A stretch of DNA of 64,000 nucleotides, taken from contig NZ_CALUTC010000005.1 of assembly GCF_944323605.1 (NCBI RefSeq), positions 52,791 through 116,790 on the forward strand, read 5' to 3'. The DNA is from an uncultured Campylobacter sp. (lineage in GTDB: Bacteria; Campylobacterota; Campylobacteria; Campylobacterales; Campylobacteraceae). Within the stretch, counting starts at the first letter, position 1. Each line of letters opens with the position of its first letter. Positions 59,576-64,000 of the stretch are shown piece by piece. Both the position numbers and the translations under genes were made by a program. Under the pieces are notes generated by a model. The model saw only the letters and a program-made list of their open reading frames with translations, did not search any database and had not been told where the DNA came from.

Positions 59576-60202
59576 ATGAGCGAAGATATAATAAATAAGG
59601 TTGATTGGCAAAAGGTATCAAATTTACTTCCCGTTGTAGTGCAAGATTATAAAAGCTCTGAAGTTTTAATGCTTGGTTATATGAATAAAGAAGCCTTGGA
59701 AAAAAGCTTAAAAGAAAAGAGGGTTAGTTTTTTTTCAAGAAGCAAGAATAGGCTTTGGACTAAGGGAGAAAGTAGCGGAAATTTCTTAGATATAGTAGAG
59801 CTTGGATTAGACTGCGATAATGATAGCCTTTTGATTCTAGCAAAACCACACGGTGTAACCTGTCATAGTGGTAATATATCTTGTTTTGAAGCTTGTTCCA
59901 GTAAGGCTGATTTTGTATTTTTGTCAAGACTTGCAAACCTTGTTAAAGGTAGAAAAAATTCTGATGAAACATCTTCTTACACGGCAAAACTTTTTAAAGA
60001 AGGCACAAAAAGAATAGCTCAAAAAGTAGGAGAAGAGGGAGTGGAAACAGCATTAGCTGCCACGGTTAAAGACAAGGAAGAGCTAAAAAATGAAGCTGCT
60101 GATTTGATATTTCACTTGATTGTATTGCTTGAGGATGCAGGATTAAGCTTAAATGATGTTTTAGAAATTTTAAAACAAAGAAACTCATCTACTAAGCATT
60201 AA
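59576..60202 (+). CDS. hisI: Bifunctional phosphoribosyl-AMP cyclohydrolase / phosphoribosyl-ATP pyrophosphatase HisIE
   Basis: Fusion enzyme for steps two and three of histidine synthesis. 208 residues: the cyclohydrolase domain (about 1-115) with F-F-S-R-S-K-N-R-L-W-T-K-G-E-S-S-G and C-H-S-G-N-I-S-C, then the pyrophosphatase domain with S-Y-T-A-K-L-F, K-V-G-E-E-G-V-E-T and E-A-A-D-L-I-F-H. hisG, hisD, hisB and hisC are not in the window. Its end overlaps the convergent gene by 18 bases. Confidence 0.94.
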   Translation: MSEDIINKVDWQKVSNLLPVVVQDYKSSEVLMLGYMNKEALEKSLKEKRVSFFSRSKNRLWTKGESSGNFLDIVELGLDCDNDSLLILAKPHGVTCHSGNISCFEACSSKADFVFLSRLANLVKGRKNSDETSSYTAKLFKEGTKRIAQKVGEEGVETALAATVKDKEELKNEAADLIFHLIVLLEDAGLSLNDVLEILKQRNSSTKH

Positions 60203-60835
60203 TCCACTATAAGATAGGTAAAGTCCATAAAAAAGTATTATGATATACGCTATATAAGATGAGGTTTTTATAAAAATTTGAGAAAATAAAAATGCAAATT
60301 TAGACAAGATCATCATAACAATCATAGTGCAAATTCCAAATACAGCCATAGTAAGCAGTGCTTGATAAACAGTATCCGCACTTATAGATAAGGCTAGATA
60401 AAAATACACAAGTCCGCAAGGCAAAAGCCCATTTAAAGCACCAAGAAAACAAAGCCCATAGTAGCTTTTAAGTTTTATTTTTCCTTTTACGATAGGTAAG
60501 ATTTTATCAAATAGATATGAATTTTCTAGCAAGTGTAAAATTTTAAATCTAAAAATTAAAGACAAAGAAAGAAGTATCATAAATATACCTAATATAAAAA
60601 ATACTATGCCCTTACTAAAGTCATTCATAAAAAGCAAGGAGGAAAAAGAAAAAAATACAAAAGCTAAAACAATATAAACTAAAATTCTAAAAATATGATA
60701 TAAAAAAATGCCTAAAAATGGATATTTTAAATTTTTGCTTAAATTGTTTATAAGTATCACAAAAGCACCGCACATAAAGTAACAATGCCCAAAACTAGCA
60801 AGTATAGCTACTAATGCGGTGGCTAAAATACTCAA
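60185..60835 (-). CDS. TauE/SafE-like integral membrane protein
   Basis: 216 residues, about six membrane helices. It carries G-H-C-Y-F-M-C-G (residues 16-23) near the N-terminus and L-L-P-C-G-L-V-Y later, the paired cysteine pattern of the UrJ/CcoH-like branch of the sulfite exporter family, often linked with heavy-metal transport or cytochrome oxidase assembly. Function here unknown. It overlaps carA by 4 bases; the same pair occurs in C. jejuni. Confidence 0.78.
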   Translation of the reverse strand: MSILATALVAILASFGHCYFMCGAFVILINNLSKNLKYPFLGIFLYHIFRILVYIVLAFVFFSFSSLLFMNDFSKGIVFFILGIFMILLSLSLIFRFKILHLLENSYLFDKILPIVKGKIKLKSYYGLCFLGALNGLLPCGLVYFYLALSISADTVYQALLTMAVFGICTMIVMMILSKFAFLFSQIFIKTSSYIAYIIILFYGLYLSYSGLMLSR

Positions 60836-61950
60836 AGCAAACTCATAAATTCTTTAAATATATATTTGCTTTCGTGAGGACCAGACGAGCTTTCTGGATG
60901 GTGTTGAACCGATATGATAGGATAATTTTTATACCTTACTCCTTCTACATTATCTCCAAAAAGATTTCTATGAGTTATTATAGCTACTTCGCATATCTCT
61001 TCTGGGACGTTGTAGTTGTGGTTTTGTGCGGTTATTTCTATCCTTTTGTTTTCTTGGTTTAATACAGGGTGGTTTGCTCCGTGTTGTCCGAACTTCATTT
61101 TATATGTTTCATATCCAAAGGCATTGCTTAGTAATTGATGTCCTAAACAAATCCCAAGCATAGGAATTTTTTTATCTATAAGTTTTTTAAGCTCTTTTAT
61201 CTCATCTTTTAAATTTTTTGGCTCACCAGGACCGTTTGATAAGAAAATAGCTTCTATTTTTCCACTATCATAAAGCTTGATTAGCTCATCTGCTTTTGTA
61301 TTATGAGGAAAAACCTCTACTTCAAAACCCACTTCTACAAGCTCATTTAAGATATTTGTTTTCACTCCATAATCAAGCACTGCAAGTTTTTTTACACACT
61401 TTTTAGCCTTGTTAAAAGCCTTGTTTGCGGTATTCCATACGCCTTGTTGGTGTTTGTATGGTTTTTTAGTGCTAACTTTAGCTACCCAATTAACCTCATC
61501 TATCTTTTTGCTAGATTTTAAAAGCTCTTTTAGTTTTTCTTTGTTTGAAATTTCTGTGGAAACTACACAGTTTAAATTTCCACTATCTCGTATCATTTTT
61601 ACTAAAAATCTCGTATCAATATCATAAACGCCTATTTTTCCGTGTTCTTTTAGGTATTCATTAAGGCTTTTTTTAGCTCTGAAATTTGAGTAGTTTTTAT
61701 TAAATTCTCTTATAAAAATTCCGCTTGTAAAAATTTCTTTGCTTTCGTTATCATCGTCATTTGTTCCAACTATGCCAATTTCTGGCATAGAAAAAACTAT
61801 AAATTGTCCAGCATAAGAAGGATCGGATATTATCTCTTGATAGCCACTCATAGAAGTATTAAAAACAAGCTCTCCAAAAAAAGTCCCTTTAGCACCAAAA
61901 GCGTTAGCTGTCATAAAAAGATCGTTTTCTATGTATATGTAAGCTTTCAA
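60832..61950 (-). CDS. carA: Carbamoyl-phosphate synthase small subunit
   Basis: Glutaminase partner of CarB. 372 residues: N-terminal CPSase_sm domain (M-S-G-Y-Q-E-I-I-S-D-P-S-Y), then a glutamine amidotransferase domain with the cysteine in L-G-I-C-L-G-H-Q and the histidine and glutamate in V-Q-H-H-P-E-S. Overlaps both neighbours by 4 bases. Confidence 0.96.
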   Translation of the reverse strand: MKAYIYIENDLFMTANAFGAKGTFFGELVFNTSMSGYQEIISDPSYAGQFIVFSMPEIGIVGTNDDDNESKEIFTSGIFIREFNKNYSNFRAKKSLNEYLKEHGKIGVYDIDTRFLVKMIRDSGNLNCVVSTEISNKEKLKELLKSSKKIDEVNWVAKVSTKKPYKHQQGVWNTANKAFNKAKKCVKKLAVLDYGVKTNILNELVEVGFEVEVFPHNTKADELIKLYDSGKIEAIFLSNGPGEPKNLKDEIKELKKLIDKKIPMLGICLGHQLLSNAFGYETYKMKFGQHGANHPVLNQENKRIEITAQNHNYNVPEEICEVAIITHRNLFGDNVEGVRYKNYPIISVQHHPESSSGPHESKYIFKEFMSLL

Positions 61951-62498
61951 AGCATACCCCTCTTTTTAAGCTCCTCTTGATAAAGCTTGTCAAATACTAT
62001 ATCAAATTCTTCAGAACCCGGCACAAGTTTTCTCTTGTAATTAGAAATTTTTTCATACACCTCATCTTCCAAACTTTCATACGTTTTAAGATAGTTTTGT
62101 ATGCTAGAAAATATCAAATTTTTCACTCTATTTTCGGATACGTCATAGTTTATAAAATCAGAATCAACCAAAGTGCTTAGAATTTTGTGTGCTATATCAT
62201 TGTATCTATCCTCTAAATTTAATATAACTCCAAATTCAGCTGCTAATTTTTTCTTTACAAGCCAAAACATATTTTTTCTATCAACCTGCATAAATTCCAT
62301 TTCATCTTCTTGTTCCTCTAAGAGCTCTTTTACTCTTTCGTCCAGACTTCTTTCTTTGAATAAGTCTTGTTCTAAAATTTCCTTACTCGAAGCTTTGAGC
62401 TTTTCAATATCATCTTTAACATACACAAAAGATGAATTTATAATATCTAGGACGATTTTATTTGCTATATAAGGAATGTGTGCTTGTTTTATACGCAT
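61947..62498 (-). CDS. DUF507 family protein
   Basis: 183 residues, highly charged and helical, no signal or membrane segment. It begins M-R-I-K-Q-A-H-I-P-Y-I-A, and its C-terminal half ends in an E-F-D-I-V-F-D-K-L-Y motif. The family is found mainly in Campylobacterota and has no known function. It is the first gene of the DUF507-carA-tauE-like unit. Confidence 0.85.
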   Translation of the reverse strand: MRIKQAHIPYIANKIVLDIINSSFVYVKDDIEKLKASSKEILEQDLFKERSLDERVKELLEEQEDEMEFMQVDRKNMFWLVKKKLAAEFGVILNLEDRYNDIAHKILSTLVDSDFINYDVSENRVKNLIFSSIQNYLKTYESLEDEVYEKISNYKRKLVPGSEEFDIVFDKLYQEELKKRGML

Positions 62499-62525
62499 TT
62501 TTTATCCTTTAAGACTGAATGTAAA

Positions 62526-62531
62526 ATTATA
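62526..62531 (-). promoter_or_regulatory. Likely -10 box of the DUF507-carA unit
   Basis: TATAAT on the minus strand, 28 bases before the DUF507 start, with AAAGGAT as ribosome binding site between them. Confidence 0.5.
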
Positions 62532-62624
62532 AGCTAAAATATCTAAATAATTGTTAAAAAAGACTTCTTTTACCTACTTTTTTGAAAAAAACTAATAAGA
62601 GTTATAAAAAAGACAAAGAAAGTA

Positions 62625-62651
62625 TAAATTTTTTTAAACTTTTGCCGATAC
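62625..62651 (+). promoter_or_regulatory. Sigma-28 (FliA) type promoter upstream of the EF-hand gene
   Basis: TAAATTTT at 62625-62632, exactly 11 bases, then GCCGATAC at 62644-62651. Against the FliA consensus TAAAGTTT-N11-GCCGATAA this is 7 of 8 in each box with perfect spacing, a better match than the one at 26995. A ribosome binding site (AAGGAGC) and ATG lie 50-60 bases downstream. Confidence 0.72.
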
Positions 62652-62710
62652 TTATTTAAGTAAGCTTAATCTTAAATAATAAGATAGCTAATATTTTTTA
62701 AGGAGCATTC

Positions 62711-62761
62711 ATGTTAAAAAAGATTGTTTTAATATCTCTAGATAGCTTAGCTTTATTATGA
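62711..62761 (+). other. Signal-peptide-like leader ORF out of frame with the EF-hand gene
   Basis: The only good ribosome binding site here (AAGGAGC at 62700-62706) serves the ATG at 62711, which reads M-L-K-K-I-V-L-I-S-L-D-S-L-A-L-L and then TGA. Two lysines followed by a hydrophobic run look like a Sec signal peptide. The EF-hand frame begins at ATG 62758, overlapping this TGA, in another frame. A tandem TAGCT-TAGCT lies at 62743-62752; removing one copy would join the leader to the body in frame, as would inserting one base near 62758. It could be a mutation, an assembly error or a true coupled leader. Confidence 0.6.
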
Positions 62762-63807
62762 TCTTAGATGCCAATCTAAGAAATGCAGTAGCTTACAGGA
62801 GGCTGCATTCCTCTACTTTTTATCATAATGAAGCTAGTATAAAAGAATTTAAAGAGTATATAAATCTTGTAGAAACAGAGCTTAAAAATTTAGAAAAAAC
62901 TGAAGATAAAAAAGAGTTAAAAAAAGATGAAAATTCTTTCACAGTTTATATCGCAAGTGCTACAAGAGAGCTTAAGAGACTTTCTTTAAGTAAGGATACG
63001 GTTTATCATTTACAAAATTCTTTTCCTGATGTGCATAAGGTAAAAGATGATACTTTTTTGTTGAGTGCAGAAAGTGCTGCTTATGTGAATGGCTGGTATA
63101 AGGAGGTAGCTTTTTCTAGAAAATATGAAGAAGCCGATAAAAACAAGGACGGATATATAAATGATGATGAGTTTTTAAATTTAAAATCTTATTTTCACGA
63201 AAAATTTTTTTATGTGCCACCTCAAAGCCACTACATAACCTATGCTATCGGCTTAAGTCGCTATCAAAGTTTTTCAAAAGAGAATGAAGCTGTTATAGAA
63301 AAAATAAAGCATTTTTTTGTAGATGATAGCCTAAATATAGCTCTTGATAAGACCTTGCTTTTAGATAAAGACTTAGACGGACTTATAAGGTATAAAGAAG
63401 CACTTAGTCCAAGCGATTCAAATAAAATTTTAGATATTTTGATGAATGAGGGTCTTCATAAGATAGTTTATGCCGAGCAAGAGGATATGGATAGAAATGA
63501 ATTTTTTGAGCTTATGAGGCAGATGAAAAAGAAATTAGCCGAGGAAACTGCTAAAAGAGTAGAGGAGAAATTTGACATAGTAAATGATGAAGAAACAAGA
63601 AAAAAAGAAGAAATTCGTATCAAGCTTTTAAGCAAAGGACTTTCTTCTTTAAATGCAGATGAGCTTAGACTAGCTAGAAAATACTTTGCAAATTTACTCA
63701 AAAAGATTGATGAGAGTGATTTTAAAAATGTAGATGCTCTTATAAAGGATTTAAAAACAAATTTAAAAGACATAAAGGAAAAATTTATCTTAGATAAGAA
63801 AGCTTAA
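62758..63807 (+). CDS. Double EF-hand protein, possibly frameshifted at its 5' end
   Basis: 349 residues in this frame. Two textbook EF-hand calcium loops: residues 127-138 (D-K-N-K-D-G-Y-I-N-D-D-E) and 203-214 (D-K-D-L-D-G-L-I-R-Y-K-E). The rest is helical and highly charged, with a Glu/Lys-rich C-terminal third. There is no signal peptide in this frame, but an in-register hydrophobic leader lies just upstream in another frame. The ATG at 62758 has no ribosome binding site of its own and could only be reached by coupling. A sigma-28 type promoter stands upstream, so it is probably expressed with late flagellar genes. I do not recognise the protein. It may be a pseudogene in this strain. Confidence 0.62.
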   Translation: MILDANLRNAVAYRRLHSSTFYHNEASIKEFKEYINLVETELKNLEKTEDKKELKKDENSFTVYIASATRELKRLSLSKDTVYHLQNSFPDVHKVKDDTFLLSAESAAYVNGWYKEVAFSRKYEEADKNKDGYINDDEFLNLKSYFHEKFFYVPPQSHYITYAIGLSRYQSFSKENEAVIEKIKHFFVDDSLNIALDKTLLLDKDLDGLIRYKEALSPSDSNKILDILMNEGLHKIVYAEQEDMDRNEFFELMRQMKKKLAEETAKRVEEKFDIVNDEETRKKEEIRIKLLSKGLSSLNADELRLARKYFANLLKKIDESDFKNVDALIKDLKTNLKDIKEKFILDKKA

Positions 63808-63819
63808 AAAGCTTTCTTA
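63795..63819 (+). terminator. Perfect hairpin at the end of the EF-hand gene
   Basis: Eleven-base perfect inverted repeat with an AAA loop (left arm 63795-63805, right arm 63809-63819). It includes the stop codon. There is no T-run directly after it, so alone it is a weak terminator; it stands 16 bases before a second hairpin. Confidence 0.45.
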
Positions 63820-63835
63820 AACCCTTCTTGAGTTT

Positions 63836-63858
63836 CTTTACCTCAAAGGTAAAGTTTT
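63836..63858 (+). terminator. Rho-independent terminator after the EF-hand gene
   Basis: CTTTACCT, loop CAA, AGGTAAAG, then TTTT: a perfect 8-base stem followed by a T-run, 29 bases after the stop codon. Confidence 0.65.
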
Positions 63859-63991
63859 ACTTTGATTTATAACTTCATTAAATATTAACCATTCTTTAAA
63901 CTTCCCTCTCTACCCTAATTTATACTTTAAACTTTTTTAAATTCTTTCTTTATCCTACGCACATCTTTCATAAATCTTATATATTTCAATG

Positions 63992-64000
63992 CCCCCCCCC
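63992..64000. repeat. Homopolymeric C tract cut by the window end
   Basis: At least nine consecutive C after a G at 63991, running off the end. In this AT-rich sequence no other G or C run approaches this length. Campylobacter uses poly-G/poly-C tracts of 8 or more to switch surface-structure genes on and off by slippage. The associated gene would lie beyond the window. The 133 bases between the terminator and the tract are AT-rich and show no gene. Confidence 0.65.

Overview
The window is about 64 kb of AT-rich, densely packed DNA from a Campylobacter of the C. jejuni / thermotolerant type (class Campylobacterota). The gene families and several gene orders show this: parA-parB next to atpF'-F-H-A-G-D-C, running into tolQ-tolR-tolA-tolB-pal-cpoB-slyD-fabD-mtnN; rimP-rbfA-infB-ylxR-thrB-tsaB-lpxC-M23 peptidase-tyrA facing bamA; accD-rlmH; fabZ-lpxA-clpX-mreB-mreC; and carA beside a DUF507 gene. 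Short or missing intergenic gaps, frequent ATGA/TAATG overlaps, TTG starts, and promoters with TATAAT but no clear -35 box fit this group. I saw no tRNA, rRNA, insertion sequence, prophage or CRISPR array. No stretch over 300 bases lacks a gene.

Layout. 1-3290: the end of a nickel/peptide-type ABC transporter operon (two permeases, two ATPases), followed without a gap by a lone gene that looks like the unusual NuoF-like subunit of Campylobacter complex I. 3321-5678: pflA, a periplasmic flagellar-motor TPR protein. 5681-10585: a LolC/E-type permease and secA (minus), then lolA coupled to a clear PagP lipid A palmitoyltransferase (plus). 10694-18756 (minus): translation factors, threonine, LPS and cell-wall genes, and tyrA. 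18838-26985 (plus): bamA, accD, rlmH, a membrane protein, dusB, dnaG and a radical SAM/SPASM protein. 27062-28285: an uncharacterised 407-residue protein behind a sigma-28 type promoter. 28355-30442 (minus): bioD, a paired SMR exporter, a small membrane protein and a DMT transporter. 30572-33835: carB.

33838-50599 (minus): a nearly gapless run of 22 genes covering formylation, biotinylation, chromosome partition, the F1Fo peripheral stalk and F1 sector, the Tol-Pal envelope machine, SlyD, FabD, MtnN, a TtcA-like enzyme and a cysteine hydrolase. 50700-55702 (plus): nitroreductase, fabZ-lpxA-clpX and mreB-mreC. 55697-57343 (minus): a chemoreceptor. 57494-60202 (plus): hisH-hisA-hisF-hisIE. 60185-62498 (minus): a TauE/SafE-like membrane protein, carA and a DUF507 gene. 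62711-63807 (plus): a double EF-hand protein behind a second sigma-28 type promoter, whose apparent signal-peptide leader is out of frame with the body. The window ends inside a run of at least nine C, which resembles a Campylobacter phase-variation tract.

Main themes are envelope building (SecA, Lol, BamA, LpxA/LpxC, PagP, Tol-Pal, MreBC), energy conversion (ATP synthase, nickel uptake, a possible relic of complex I) and motility (PflA, the chemoreceptor, two genes with sigma-28 promoters). The points most worth a second look are the two sigma-28 linked unknown proteins, the frameshifted leader, PagP in this genus, and the single nuoF-like gene where a full complex I operon would be expected.
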